DNA from: Lachnospira pectinoschiza
GTDB taxonomy: Bacteria > Bacillota > Clostridia > Lachnospirales > Lachnospiraceae
DNA: 64,000 nucleotides
NCBI RefSeq assembly: GCF_020564355.1
Contig: NZ_JAJCRR010000005.1
Span: 1-64,000 of the forward strand
Direction: 5' to 3'
A model generated the notes under the pieces. The model had not been told where the DNA came from. It saw only the letters and a list, made by a program, of their open reading frames with translations, and searched no databases. The translations under genes and the position numbers were made by a program. Shown here one piece after another: positions 15,503-28,166 of the stretch. The number at the start of each line of letters is the position of its first letter. Position 1 is the first letter of the stretch.

Positions 15503-17209
15503 ATGGAACGGGATAGAAAAAGAAAATTATGGAAGATAACAACGGCAGTATCAGCAGGGATTCTGGTAATTCTTGCAGCGGTGCTGCTGATAAGAAAATA
15601 TATGCCGACAGGTCAGAAAATGAGCGGATATGATTATTTTAAGACAGATTCGGCAGCAGAAAATGACAGCACACTGGTGATATTGGACAATGAAATACTT
15701 TACGATAAAGGGCGCTATATAGACGGAAGGCTGTATTTACAGCAGTCATTTGTACAGGATAATGTCAATATGCGTTTTTATTATGACAAAGAAAGCAATG
15801 CGGTTTTGTATTCGGACTGGAGCGCAGTCTATACGTATTATCCGGACGTCAAGGGGTATCGGGACCAGAACGGTAATACGTATGATACGGAGTATGAAGT
15901 GATAAAAACGGCAGACGGTGTGATTTATATCGATTTCGAATACATGGCAGCAGTCAGCAACATTTCCTATGAATATGCAAAAGAACCACAGCGTCTGGTG
16001 CTTCATACAACCCATGAAGAACAAAATGAAGTGACAATCCGCAAAAACACTGTGGTGCGGTATCGTGCAGGTATTAAAAGCAAAGTACTTGAAAAGGTGA
16101 AAAAAGGTACAGTGTGCCAGTACGTGGGTGCGGTAGATGATGACTGGATTGAGGTGATTACGCCGTCCGGTTATCAGGGTTATGTGAAAAAGAATGCGGC
16201 TTCGGATGTATACACGGCAGTACCGGAAGATACATATACGGAAGAATACCAGTCCAATCTGTGCGGTTACAAGGTGAATATGACGTGGTTTCAGGTAACA
16301 CAGCGTGCCGCCAATGCTTATATTGATACGTATTTAGAGGATGTTTCCGGTATTAATACGATTTCACCGACATGGTATTCGATTGCAGACGGCACCGGAG
16401 AGCTGACCAGTCTGGCATCGGATACGTTTGTAAGCAATATGCACGCCAGGGGCTTAAAAGTGTGGCCGCTTGTCAATGATTTTAATAATAATGTTGATTA
16501 TGCAGCGTTTTATTCCAGTAAAACGGCAAGAACGAAGCTGATTAACAACCTGATGCAAGAAGCACGTCAGTATGGTTATGACGGCTACAATATTGATTTT
16601 GAATATGTAAAGAAAGATTTCGCGGACGATTATTTACAGTTCTTGCGGGAACTGTCTATCGCATGCCAGAATAACGGGCTGGTGTTATCCGTGGATAATT
16701 ACAAACCGGCAAACCACAATGCCCATTATGAACTGGCAGAACAGGCGGTTTTTGTGGACTACATTGTGATTATGGGGTATGATGAGCATTACGCAGGTTC
16801 AGATGCGGGATCGGTGGCTTCCCTGCCATTTGTAGAGGACGGTATTTCAAGAGCTGTCAGCATGGTACCGTCAGAACAGGTGATTAATGCTGTTCCGTTT
16901 TACACGCGCATCTGGACGGAGAATGCCGGGGAAACCAAGAGCCGTGCAGTGGGAATGCAGGCGGCGATGGATGCCATGCAGGAAAATGGTGCAACAGCCG
17001 AATGGGACGAAACAACAGGACAGTATTACTGCACCTATGAAACATCCGCAGGAACGGTTCAGATATGGTTTGAAGAAGACCGCTCTATCGGTGAAAAGAT
17101 GAAATTGTATTCAAAATACAAGCTGGGCGGTGTGGCAGAATGGAAATTGGGACTTGAAACCTCGTCGGTATGGAGTATTATTAGTAATGGACTAAACTAC
17201 GCATCATAA
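15503..17209 (+). CDS. membrane-anchored GH18 family glycoside hydrolase
   Basis: A 568-residue cell-surface protein. It has an N-terminal transmembrane anchor (about 13-33), an extracellular region with a copper-amine-oxidase-N-like segment (about 60-170), an SH3-like domain (about 175-235, ending GYQGYVKKN), and a GH18 barrel (about 250-568). The catalytic motif DGYNIDFE spans 360-367, with Glu367 as proton donor. Relatives such as the spore proteins YaaH/SleL cleave N-acetylglucosamine linkages in peptidoglycan, so a wall-remodelling role is likely. The next gene is an N-acetylmuramoyl-alanine amidase. Confidence 0.85.
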   Translation: MERDRKRKLWKITTAVSAGILVILAAVLLIRKYMPTGQKMSGYDYFKTDSAAENDSTLVILDNEILYDKGRYIDGRLYLQQSFVQDNVNMRFYYDKESNAVLYSDWSAVYTYYPDVKGYRDQNGNTYDTEYEVIKTADGVIYIDFEYMAAVSNISYEYAKEPQRLVLHTTHEEQNEVTIRKNTVVRYRAGIKSKVLEKVKKGTVCQYVGAVDDDWIEVITPSGYQGYVKKNAASDVYTAVPEDTYTEEYQSNLCGYKVNMTWFQVTQRAANAYIDTYLEDVSGINTISPTWYSIADGTGELTSLASDTFVSNMHARGLKVWPLVNDFNNNVDYAAFYSSKTARTKLINNLMQEARQYGYDGYNIDFEYVKKDFADDYLQFLRELSIACQNNGLVLSVDNYKPANHNAHYELAEQAVFVDYIVIMGYDEHYAGSDAGSVASLPFVEDGISRAVSMVPSEQVINAVPFYTRIWTENAGETKSRAVGMQAAMDAMQENGATAEWDETTGQYYCTYETSAGTVQIWFEEDRSIGEKMKLYSKYKLGGVAEWKLGLETSSVWSIISNGLNYAS

Positions 17210-17246
17210 TAGAACGGTACGGTTCATACAATACAGTAAAAATAAG

Positions 17247-18008
17247 ATGTGGCAGGGTAGTTTGAATCGAAAAAGACTGATTACGGGCATGACGGTGATT
17301 TTACTGCTGGCAGTGTATACGGGAATGTATATTGTACTGCCCGCGGCAAGACAGACAGCAGGGAAAAATGAAACGTCAGAGAGCAGGCAGGAAGAAAATC
17401 AGACGGCACAGGCAGACAGTACCAAAAGAACCGTTGTACTGGACAGCGGGCATGGCGGATTTGATCCGGGTAAAGAAAGCAGCGACGGCATATTAGAAAA
17501 ACACATCAACCTTGCAATTGCAGAGAGGTTAAAGGAACTGCTGGAGAAAGAAGGAATCCGGGTCGTGATGACGCGGACAGACGATAATGGCCTGTATACA
17601 GAGAGTGATTCCAATAAAAAGATTGCAGATATGAAAAAGCGGTGTGCAATTATTGATGCAGCAAAGGCTGATATTGTTGTCAGTATTCATCAGAACAGTT
17701 ATCAAAGCCCGGAAGTAAAAGGTGCGCAGGTATTTTATTATAAACATTCGGCAGAAGGTAAAAAACTGGCACAGATTTTGCAGAAATCTTTGAAGGAAAA
17801 TCTGGATACGGAGAATAAGCGGCAGGAAAAAGAAGATAGTACATACTATATGCTGCTGCATACCGGTGCGCCGACTGTGATTGCAGAGTGTGGCTTTTTA
17901 TCCAATCCACAGGAAGCGGCTCTGTTAAATACTGCCGAATACCGGCAGAAGGTCGCAGAAGCACTCTGCAAAGGAATATTGGAATATTTTACATCTACAG
18001 GAAAATGA
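17247..18008 (+). CDS. cwlD: N-acetylmuramoyl-L-alanine amidase, CwlD type
   Basis: A 253-residue zinc amidase (Amidase_3) that cuts the bond between muramic acid and the stem peptide. A transmembrane/signal segment at about 12-32 is followed by the zinc motifs: VLDSGHGGFDPG, LEKHINLAIAERL, VSIHQNSY and the catalytic Glu in VIAECGFLSN. CwlD makes muramic lactam in spore cortex in spore formers; in a non-spore-former it would be a general wall amidase. It lies 37 bases after the GH18 gene, probably in the same transcript. Confidence 0.88.
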   Translation: MWQGSLNRKRLITGMTVILLLAVYTGMYIVLPAARQTAGKNETSESRQEENQTAQADSTKRTVVLDSGHGGFDPGKESSDGILEKHINLAIAERLKELLEKEGIRVVMTRTDDNGLYTESDSNKKIADMKKRCAIIDAAKADIVVSIHQNSYQSPEVKGAQVFYYKHSAEGKKLAQILQKSLKENLDTENKRQEKEDSTYYMLLHTGAPTVIAECGFLSNPQEAALLNTAEYRQKVAEALCKGILEYFTSTGK

Positions 18009-18045
18009 AGAAAGCGCTGCATACGGCAGCAGAAATGGAAGGAAC

Positions 18046-19101
18046 ATGGAAACGATTATTGCACAAATCACAGAAAATGAAGAACAGAATCAAAAAATAT
18101 ATGAGCAGGCATCAGACATTTTAAAAAGAGGCGGTCTGGTGGCTTTCCCTACAGAAACCGTATATGGACTGGGTGCAGATGCGCTTGATGAGGAGGCATC
18201 GGCTAAAATTTATGCGGCAAAGGGAAGACCGTCCGATAATCCGCTGATTGTGCATATTGCGGATACAAAGGCACTGGAGGAGCTTTCCTGTGATGTTACC
18301 GCACAGGCAAAGCTTCTGGCGGAGAAGTTCTGGCCGGGACCGCTGACCATGATTTTAAAGAAAAGTGACTGTGTGCCAAAATCCATTACCGGCGGACTGG
18401 GTACGGTAGCCATCCGTATGCCGAGCCATCCGGTTGCAGCACAGTTAATCAGAACTTCCGGGGTGTATATTGCAGCACCGAGTGCCAATATTTCAGGGAA
18501 ACCAAGTCCTACAAGAGGAGAACATGTCATTCATGATATGAAGGGCAGAATTGATATGATTATTGTAGACGATACGGTTGATATTGGTGTAGAATCTACG
18601 ATTGTAGATTTAAGTGAAGATGTTCCTACAATTTTAAGACCGGGTTATATTACAAAAGAAATGCTTTCGGAAGTGCTGGGAGAAGTACGTATTGATCCGG
18701 CGATTATGGGCAGTGTAAAGCCGGGCGTTGTACCGAAAGCGCCGGGCATGAAATATAAGCACTATGCGCCCGATGCAGACCTTGCAATTGTAGAGGGTGA
18801 CATCGATAAAGTTGTAGATAAAATCAACGCACTGACAAAGGAAAAAGAAGCCTTAGGATACCGTGTAGGTATTATGGCAACACAGGAAACAAAAGACCGC
18901 TATGAAAGCGGTGTTATAAAAGTAGTCGGCAGCAGAAAAGATGAGGCGACTGTCGCTCACAACCTGTACGCAGCTCTGCGGGAGTTTGACAAACAGCAGG
19001 TGGCATACATTTATTCAGAGGGCTTTTCTGAAAATCAGGTAGGGCAGGCAGTCATGAACCGGTTGATTAAAGCCGCCGGACATACTATAATAAATGTCTG
19101 A
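18046..19101 (+). CDS. tsaC: L-threonylcarbamoyladenylate synthase (Sua5 type)
   Basis: A 351-residue enzyme that makes threonylcarbamoyl-AMP for the t6A37 tRNA modification. The YrdC domain occupies residues about 20-210 (GGLVAFPTETVYGLGADA, KGRPSDNPLIVHI, PSANISGKPSPT). The Sua5 C-terminal domain occupies about 240-351. This long form corresponds to YwlC of Bacillus. It is followed by a low-molecular-weight phosphatase and rpiB, the same order as ywlC-ywlE-ywlF. Confidence 0.95.
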   Translation: METIIAQITENEEQNQKIYEQASDILKRGGLVAFPTETVYGLGADALDEEASAKIYAAKGRPSDNPLIVHIADTKALEELSCDVTAQAKLLAEKFWPGPLTMILKKSDCVPKSITGGLGTVAIRMPSHPVAAQLIRTSGVYIAAPSANISGKPSPTRGEHVIHDMKGRIDMIIVDDTVDIGVESTIVDLSEDVPTILRPGYITKEMLSEVLGEVRIDPAIMGSVKPGVVPKAPGMKYKHYAPDADLAIVEGDIDKVVDKINALTKEKEALGYRVGIMATQETKDRYESGVIKVVGSRKDEATVAHNLYAALREFDKQQVAYIYSEGFSENQVGQAVMNRLIKAAGHTIINV

Positions 19102-19125
19102 AAGTGACAGAAGCGAGGACTTTCT

Positions 19126-19611
19126 ATGAATACGTATAGCAGAATTTTGTTTGTCTGTGCAGGAAATACATGCAGAGGTCCCATGGCGGCGACAATCATG
19201 CAGCAGTTTGTACAGGATATGGGTATCCTTACAGATTCAAGAGGAATGGTTGTCTTGTTTCCTGAACCTTATAATCCCAAGGCGGTTGCAGTCTGTGCGG
19301 GACACGGCATGATTATGCCGAGTAACAGTGCAGCACAGCTTGAGAATACGGATTTTGACAACAACACACTGGTACTTGTGATGAATCAGTCAATGAAGCA
19401 GAAGATTTATGAAAGCTATGACCGGGCAATTAATGTGTATACGCTCGGGGAGTTTGCCGGAGCGGGCGAAACAGAAATTGCAGATCCATATGGACGGGGC
19501 ATTGATGAGTATAACCAATGTTTTGAACAGTTGTATGTATTGATTGAAAAAGCAGCAGAAATAATCAGAAAGAACATGGAGGAAGAAAAAGATGATAGCA
19601 ATCGGCAGTGA
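19126..19611 (+). CDS. low-molecular-weight protein-tyrosine/arginine phosphatase-like
   Basis: A 161-residue LMW-PTP fold protein. The phosphate loop is VCAGNTCRGP; the residue after the Arg is Gly, where Ser or Thr is usual. The general-acid Asp is in ADPYGRG near residue 122. YwlE, the neighbour of ywlC in Bacillus, dephosphorylates arginine residues, and synteny supports a YwlE-like role here. The region after the phosphate loop (PEPYNPKAVAV) contains a short insertion. The 3' end overlaps rpiB by 20 bases. Confidence 0.85.
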   Translation: MNTYSRILFVCAGNTCRGPMAATIMQQFVQDMGILTDSRGMVVLFPEPYNPKAVAVCAGHGMIMPSNSAAQLENTDFDNNTLVLVMNQSMKQKIYESYDRAINVYTLGEFAGAGETEIADPYGRGIDEYNQCFEQLYVLIEKAAEIIRKNMEEEKDDSNRQ

Positions 19612-20017
19612 TCACGGCGGAGTAGAGTTAAAGGAAAAGGTAATCAAGCATTTACAGGCACGCGGCATTGAGTGTGAAGATACAGGCTGTTACAGCACAG
19701 AATCCTGTGATTATCCGGTATATGCAAAGAAGGTAACAGATCTGGTGACATCCGGAAAATGCGAACTGGGTATTTTAATCTGTGGTACCGGTATCGGCAT
19801 GAGCATGGCAGCCAATAAAGAGGATGGCATCCGTGCGGCATTGTGCCATGACTGTTTCAGCGCGGAAGCCACAAAACAGCACAACAATGCAAATGTATTA
19901 TGTATGGGTGCAAGAGTAATCGGGGAAGGACTTGCCTGCAAAATCGCAGACATTTTTATTGATACTCCGTTTTCAAACGATGAACGTCATATCAGAAGAA
20001 TCAGCATGTTTGACTAA
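19592..20017 (+). CDS. rpiB: ribose-5-phosphate isomerase B
   Basis: A 141-residue RpiB/LacAB-type isomerase that interconverts ribulose-5-phosphate and ribose-5-phosphate. Motifs are MIAIGSDHGGVELKE, the catalytic Cys in LICGTGIGMSM and the His in RHIRRISMFD. It overlaps the phosphatase gene and precedes the dCMP deaminase gene by 32 bases, so all belong to one operon. Confidence 0.95.
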   Translation: MIAIGSDHGGVELKEKVIKHLQARGIECEDTGCYSTESCDYPVYAKKVTDLVTSGKCELGILICGTGIGMSMAANKEDGIRAALCHDCFSAEATKQHNNANVLCMGARVIGEGLACKIADIFIDTPFSNDERHIRRISMFD

Positions 20018-20049
20018 ATGGCGGATTAGAAGAAAGGTCAGGGAATGCA

Positions 20050-20535
20050 ATGAGCGATAAGAGAAAAGATTACATTTCATGGGACGAGTATTTCATGGGC
20101 GTTGCAAAGCTTTCCGCCCTGCGTTCGAAAGATCCGAATACACAGGTGGGTGCGTGTATTGTCAGCGAAGATAATAAAATCCTCTCCATGGGATATAACG
20201 GACTGCCAAGGGGCTGCTCCGATGATGAATTTCCGTGGTCAAGGGAAGGCGATCCGCTGGATAATAAATATCTGTATACGGCACACAGCGAGCTGAATGC
20301 CATTTTAAATTATCAGGGCGGCACATTGCAGAATGCAAAAATGTATGTGACACTGTTTCCGTGCAATGAATGTGCGAAAGCGATTATTCAGGCGGGCATT
20401 AAGACACTGGTCTATGACTGCGACAAGTATTCTGATACGGCATCGGTGATTGCATCGAAAAGAATGCTCAATGCCGCAGGCGTACGGTATTATAAATACG
20501 ATTCGACCGGAAGAACCGTGCAGATTGAACTGTAG
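20050..20535 (+). CDS. comEB: deoxycytidylate (dCMP) deaminase
   Basis: A 161-residue zinc deaminase converting dCMP to dUMP for thymidylate synthesis. The zinc and catalytic motifs are HSELNAIL and PCNECAK. The N-terminal part (KLSALRSKDPNTQVGACIV) is typical of the ComEB/dCMP deaminase group. It is the last gene of the tsaC-rpiB operon. Confidence 0.93.
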   Translation: MSDKRKDYISWDEYFMGVAKLSALRSKDPNTQVGACIVSEDNKILSMGYNGLPRGCSDDEFPWSREGDPLDNKYLYTAHSELNAILNYQGGTLQNAKMYVTLFPCNECAKAIIQAGIKTLVYDCDKYSDTASVIASKRMLNAAGVRYYKYDSTGRTVQIEL

Positions 20536-20710
20536 GGTTCCGTGGAAATATGCCATTTGTGCATGACAGCATGGACAAAAACAGTACAGTGTGTTTAAGG
20601 AAAAGTGTAGATAAAAAGGACTGTAAATGACAAAGCGCGAAGAAAAATGCTCAGAGCGTACTGTCAGTTACAGTTCTTAAAAAATTCATGGAAATTGATG
20701 TACTTACGTG
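20536..20710. other. intergenic region with long imperfect hairpin
   Basis: Between two converging genes. GACTGTAAATGACAAAGCGC (about 20620-20639) can pair imperfectly with the region 20658-20678, giving a hairpin that may act as terminator for either gene. No coding sequence is seen. Confidence 0.4.
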
Positions 20711-21220
20711 TTATTGCAGTTTTGATAAATGATTCAAAGCCGGATTTAATACTTCATACCGTTCCAGTTCATCTAAATAATCTTTAAAATCCCCGTTATA
20801 AATAATAGAAAGCAGTGCATTGAGGCGGTGCAGGGAAGTTACCAGCATATCATTGCTGATAATGGACATGCGGCAGGCATCTGCCAGTTCATCTAAATCC
20901 ACAACGCGGACAAAACCGTCATTTTCAATAATAACATCGGCAAGCAGATCGGTAAAAATATAAGTGTCGGTATTTTTATCATAGCTTGTGTCAATAATAT
21001 CACAGTAAATATAAGCGAGCGTTCCGTTCTCCTTATAAAATTTGCTGATTTTCCAGCCGTGTTTTACGACATAGTAGGATATTCCATAGGAAAATTCTTC
21101 CTTTGGATGCAGTGTTTTCCAGCGGGTAATGATATGTCCGTCTGAAATGGACACAATCGTATCATTTTTTAAGTGAATACATTCTGAAGGAATGAGGCGT
21201 TTTCGGTAAAGTTCAGGCAT
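20711..21220 (-). CDS. DUF402 domain protein
   Basis: A 169-residue protein of the DUF402/FomD-like family. Characterised relatives in Staphylococcus hydrolyse nucleoside tri- and diphosphates. Visible family features are GWKISKFYKENGTLAYIYCDI and the acidic metal-binding set in FTDLLADVIIENDG and VVDLDEL. The ATG at 21220 follows AGGAGGATG on the minus strand. It is monocistronic, with a good promoter. Confidence 0.8.
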   Translation of the reverse strand: MPELYRKRLIPSECIHLKNDTIVSISDGHIITRWKTLHPKEEFSYGISYYVVKHGWKISKFYKENGTLAYIYCDIIDTSYDKNTDTYIFTDLLADVIIENDGFVRVVDLDELADACRMSIISNDMLVTSLHRLNALLSIIYNGDFKDYLDELERYEVLNPALNHLSKLQ

Positions 21221-21282
21221 AGACCATCCTCCTGTAAAAGTAATTTGTGTAAAATTGTTTCACAACCAAAGTTTATGGGCAA

Positions 21283-21311
21283 ATTATAGCAATTTTTATA
21301 GGAAAATTCAA
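21283..21311 (-). promoter_or_regulatory. promoter of the DUF402 gene
   Basis: On the minus strand TTGAAT (21311-21306), a 17-base spacer and TATAAT (21288-21283). Confidence 0.72.
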
Positions 21312-21352
21312 TGTAAATGAAAATATTTCTAAAATAAATGCACAAAAATAAA

Positions 21353-21381
21353 TGGACTTTTTTGTCGAGAAATGTTATTAT
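21353..21381 (+). promoter_or_regulatory. promoter of the ATP synthase operon
   Basis: TGGACT (21353-21358), a 17-base spacer and TATTAT (21376-21381), 33 bases before the first start codon. Confidence 0.6.
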
Positions 21382-21413
21382 ATTAACAAGCATATAGGTC
21401 GAAAGGAAAAAAT

Positions 21414-21710
21414 ATGAGTGGAAAGGGTTCACCGTATCGGAATATTGTCCTGATTTCGCAGATTGGTATTAATATGCTTGTTCCTGTGTTTATATGTGTA
21501 GCGGCCGGTGTATGGTTGGATAACAGATTTCATACATGGTTTACGCTTCCATTGCTGATATTGGGGATTGCCGCGGGAGCCAGAAATGCTTATGCACTTG
21601 CGATGGATACTATCAGGATGGACGAAAAAAGACGGAAAAAAGAACAGGAGGAGCAGATTCAAGAAGTTCTGCGAAAGGCGAAGGATGAGAAAAATCATCG
21701 ACAGGATTAA
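21414..21710 (+). CDS. AtpZ/AtpI-family subunit
   Basis: A 98-residue membrane protein with two helices (about 12-33 and 40-62), the pair joined by a short loop, and a charged C-terminal tail. The pattern GVWLDNRFHTWFTLPLLILG matches the AtpZ/ATPase_gene1 family. Members help assemble the c-ring or form a Mg/Ca channel with AtpI. It is first gene of the atp operon and overlaps atpI by 26 bases. Confidence 0.8.
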   Translation: MSGKGSPYRNIVLISQIGINMLVPVFICVAAGVWLDNRFHTWFTLPLLILGIAAGARNAYALAMDTIRMDEKRRKKEQEEQIQEVLRKAKDEKNHRQD

Positions 21711-22089
21711 AGAGTTAAATGAAGTGCTTCCGGAAGTGTTTCTGGTAGATTTGCTTTATCTGCTGGCAGGAGAGCTGGTTATCTGGTTTTTGGTACCCAA
21801 TAAGCAGATGTGTGCTGTGGGATTTTTTATGGGTGTAGTCTATTCCATATTTTCATCTGTTCATATGAGTTTTCGGATTCGTAAGATTGTTTACGGTCAC
21901 GCGAATGAATCAAAGACCCTGCTTATCGGATATTTTATCCGTCTTGCAGTGATGCTTGTACTGTTTACAGTATTATATCTGTTTCATATCGGCGATTTAT
22001 TGTGTGCGCTGATAGGAATGTTTTCTATGAAAGTATCGGCTTATTTACAGCCGTTTACTAATAAAATATTATCAAAAAAAGGAAGGTGA
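21685..22089 (+). CDS. atpI: ATP synthase I chain, AtpI-like
   Basis: A 134-residue protein with four predicted membrane helices, beginning MRKIIDRIKELNEVLPEVFL. The position between AtpZ and atpB, the size and the helix pattern match AtpI, which assists c-ring assembly. The ATG at 21685 overlaps the preceding gene. The open frame extends upstream to 21568, but that part is the shadow of atpZ. Confidence 0.72.
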   Translation: MRKIIDRIKELNEVLPEVFLVDLLYLLAGELVIWFLVPNKQMCAVGFFMGVVYSIFSSVHMSFRIRKIVYGHANESKTLLIGYFIRLAVMLVLFTVLYLFHIGDLLCALIGMFSMKVSAYLQPFTNKILSKKGR

Positions 22090-22093
22090 GAAA

Positions 22094-22822
22094 GTGGGAA
22101 GCACAATGATGACATCATTGGTGGCATGCGACAGCAGTTTTATGATTAAGTCGCTCTGTTCATTCCGGATACCCGGGGTTGATTATGACTTCAGTATCAA
22201 TACCACCCATGTGGCGATGCTTTTAGTGTCTTTGTTTATCCTGATTGTTGCGATTATTGCAAGAGTCAAGATTAATAAAGCAAACGCATCGGATACGCCG
22301 GGAATGTTCCAGAATATTATTGAGCTGGTTATAGAGATGCTTGGCAGCATGGTTGATGGAATTATGGGTAGGAATGCCAACAGATTTGTAAATTACATTA
22401 CAACCCTGTTTATCTTTATCATAATTTCAAACATTTCAGGGCTTTTTGGTCTTCGACCACCAACGGCAGACTACGGTGTTACATTAGCACTGGGTCTGAT
22501 TACATTTGTACTGGTACAGTTTAACGGTATTAAAAAGAATCACGTTGGGCACTTTACAGCATTGTTTCAGCCAATATGGTTTTTATTCCCAATTAATTTA
22601 ATTGGTGAGTTTGCTGTACCGCTGTCTCTTTCACTGCGTTTGTTTGGTAATGTTATGTCAGGAACCGTCTTAATGGGCTTGATTTATGATCTGCTCGGAC
22701 CGTATACGGTAGCGTATCCGGCCCTGCTGCATGCTTATTTTGATTTGTTTTCAGGCTGCATTCAGGCATACGTATTCAGTATGTTGACGATGGTTTATGT
22801 CAACGACAAGATTGCCGACTAA
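22094..22822 (+). CDS. atpB: ATP synthase F0 subunit a
   Basis: A 242-residue subunit a with five to six membrane helices. It forms the ion half-channels next to the c-ring. The essential arginine lies in the segment LSLSLRLFGNVMSGT. The start is GTG at 22094, preceded by AAGGTGAG. Confidence 0.95.
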   Translation: MGSTMMTSLVACDSSFMIKSLCSFRIPGVDYDFSINTTHVAMLLVSLFILIVAIIARVKINKANASDTPGMFQNIIELVIEMLGSMVDGIMGRNANRFVNYITTLFIFIIISNISGLFGLRPPTADYGVTLALGLITFVLVQFNGIKKNHVGHFTALFQPIWFLFPINLIGEFAVPLSLSLRLFGNVMSGTVLMGLIYDLLGPYTVAYPALLHAYFDLFSGCIQAYVFSMLTMVYVNDKIAD

Positions 22823-22861
22823 GGGCAAAATATTATTCTATTTAAATGGAGGAAATGAAAC

Positions 22862-23119
22862 ATGAATATTAGTGGACAGGAATTTATTCAGGCTATGTCA
22901 GCAATTGGTGCCGGTATCGCAATGATCGCCGGTGTAGGTCCTGGTGTTGGTCAGGGTATCGCAGCAGGTCACGGTGCAGCTGCAGTAGGTAGAAATCCGG
23001 GTGCAAAGTCTGATATCACATCAACAATGTTACTTGGACAGGCCGTTGCCGAAACAACAGGTCTTTATGGTTTCGCCGTAGCGATTATCTTAATGTTTGT
23101 ACAGCCATTCAAAGGTTAA
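22862..23119 (+). CDS. atpE: ATP synthase F0 subunit c, Na+-type
   Basis: An 85-residue hairpin protein of two membrane helices that forms the rotating ring. The ion-binding carboxylate is Glu64. Gln31 in PGVGQG, Val62, Glu64, Thr65, Thr66 and Tyr69 match the set that binds Na+ in the Ilyobacter/Propionigenium c-ring (Gln32, Val63, Glu65, Ser66, Thr67, Tyr70), with Thr for Ser. By this established signature the enzyme is predicted to be sodium-driven. Confidence 0.96.
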   Translation: MNISGQEFIQAMSAIGAGIAMIAGVGPGVGQGIAAGHGAAAVGRNPGAKSDITSTMLLGQAVAETTGLYGFAVAIILMFVQPFKG

Positions 23120-23172
23120 TGCCAACAGATAAGTGTAGAAACATTTAAGCTGGCAGGAAGGAGGCTAAAAAC

Positions 23173-23711
23173 TTGAATAATTTAGGTACATTTGTCGCTT
23201 TGGCAGAAGGCGGGCGATTATTTGGACTTGATTTGCAGCTTCTTCTCGACGCAGCAATCACTGCGGTGAACGTATTTATTCTTTTTATTCTGCTTTCTTA
23301 TATTTTGTATAATCCGGTACGGACGATGCTTAAGAAAAGACAGGATAAGATTACAAGCGACAGAGAAACCGCTGAATCCGACAAGGCAGAGGCTCTCGCA
23401 TTAAAGAAAGAATATGAAGAGAAGTTAAAAGCAGCTGATAAAGAAGCTGAAAGTATCCTGAGTGAAGCAAGAAAAGTTGCCATGCACAATGAGCAGAAGA
23501 TTGTTGATGAAGCAAAGCAGGAAGCTGCACGAATCATTGAGCGCGCAAATGCGGAAGCAGAACTTGAGAAACAAAGAGTTGCAGACGAAGTAAAACAACA
23601 GATTATTTCAGTTGCTGCTGTAATGGCGTCAAAGTTTGTTGCAAAAGCAATGGATGATCAGGAAAATGATGCTCTGATTGAGCAAACTTTAAATGAAATG
23701 GGTGAGAATAC

Positions 23712-23724
<13 letters not shown>
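23173..23724 (+). CDS. atpF: ATP synthase F0 subunit b
   Basis: A 183-residue stator subunit. One membrane helix (about 22-44) is followed by a long charged coiled coil (about 50-155) with many Ala/Glu/Lys. The start is TTG at 23173, well placed after AGGAAGGAGG. The 3' end overlaps atpH by 13 bases. Confidence 0.94.
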
Positions 23725-25801
<2,077 letters not shown>

Positions 25802-25831
25802 TAGCGAAGCTTAGAATGGAGGTAATTGATT

Positions 25832-26692
25832 ATGGCCTCAATGAGAGACATAAAAAGGCGTAGAGACAGTATTCAAAGTACCGGTCAGATTACCAAAGCC
25901 ATGAAGCTCGTTTCCACTGTAAAACTTCAGAAAGCGAAGGGAAAAGCAGAGAGCACAAAACCGTACTCCGATTTAATGTATGAAACTGTGAGCAATATTC
26001 TTGCAAAGTCAGGAAATATTAACCACAAGTTTTTAAAAGCAGGAGATTCCAATAAAAAAGCGGTGATTGTGATTACTGCAAACAGAGGACTTGCAGGCGG
26101 CTATAACAACAATATAGCCAAGCTCATTACAAATAGCGATATCCCGAAGGAAGATGCATATATTTATGCAATCGGACGAAAGGGTAGGGAAGTTCTTGAA
26201 AGAAAAGGATATGAAATCAAGGCGGATTATTCCGATGTGATTAACGAGCCGATGTACACCGATGCAAAAGAAATCTGCAATGAAGTGCTGGAGCTTTTCA
26301 CAAACGGAGAAATTGGCGAAATCTATCTTTCTTATACATCCTTTAAGAACACCGTTGTCCACGAACCAAAACTCATTAAGCTGCTTCCGGTTGAACCGGA
26401 GCAGCAAAAAGAGGGCGGTACAGAAAGCACGGCACTGATGAACTATGAGCCGGATGAAGATGAGGCACTAAATATGATTATACCAAAGTACATCTGCAGT
26501 TTAATCTATGGTGCGCTTGTTGAATCCGTAGCGAGTGAGAACGGTGCCCGTATGCAGGCGATGGATAGTGCTACAAGTAATGCAGAAGAAATGATTTCAG
26601 ACCTGTCATTGAAGTTTAACAGAGCACGTCAGGCTTCAATTACACAGGAACTGACAGAGATTATTTCCGGTGCAAACGCCATAGAGGGATAA
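25832..26692 (+). CDS. atpG: ATP synthase F1 subunit gamma
   Basis: A 286-residue central rotor shaft. It begins MASMRDIKRRRDSIQSTGQI and ends with the conserved RARQASITQELTEIISGA helix. The start is ATG 25832, eight bases after GGAGGT; the TTG at 25826 is less likely. Confidence 0.97.
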   Translation: MASMRDIKRRRDSIQSTGQITKAMKLVSTVKLQKAKGKAESTKPYSDLMYETVSNILAKSGNINHKFLKAGDSNKKAVIVITANRGLAGGYNNNIAKLITNSDIPKEDAYIYAIGRKGREVLERKGYEIKADYSDVINEPMYTDAKEICNEVLELFTNGEIGEIYLSYTSFKNTVVHEPKLIKLLPVEPEQQKEGGTESTALMNYEPDEDEALNMIIPKYICSLIYGALVESVASENGARMQAMDSATSNAEEMISDLSLKFNRARQASITQELTEIISGANAIEG

Positions 26693-26729
26693 AAAGTGAA
26701 ACCGCATCAATGATGCAGCATGGAGGTAA

Positions 26730-28124
<1,395 letters not shown>

Positions 28125-28166
28125 TCTGTAACAGGTTAAACGACACGGGTAAGAATGGAGGAATCA

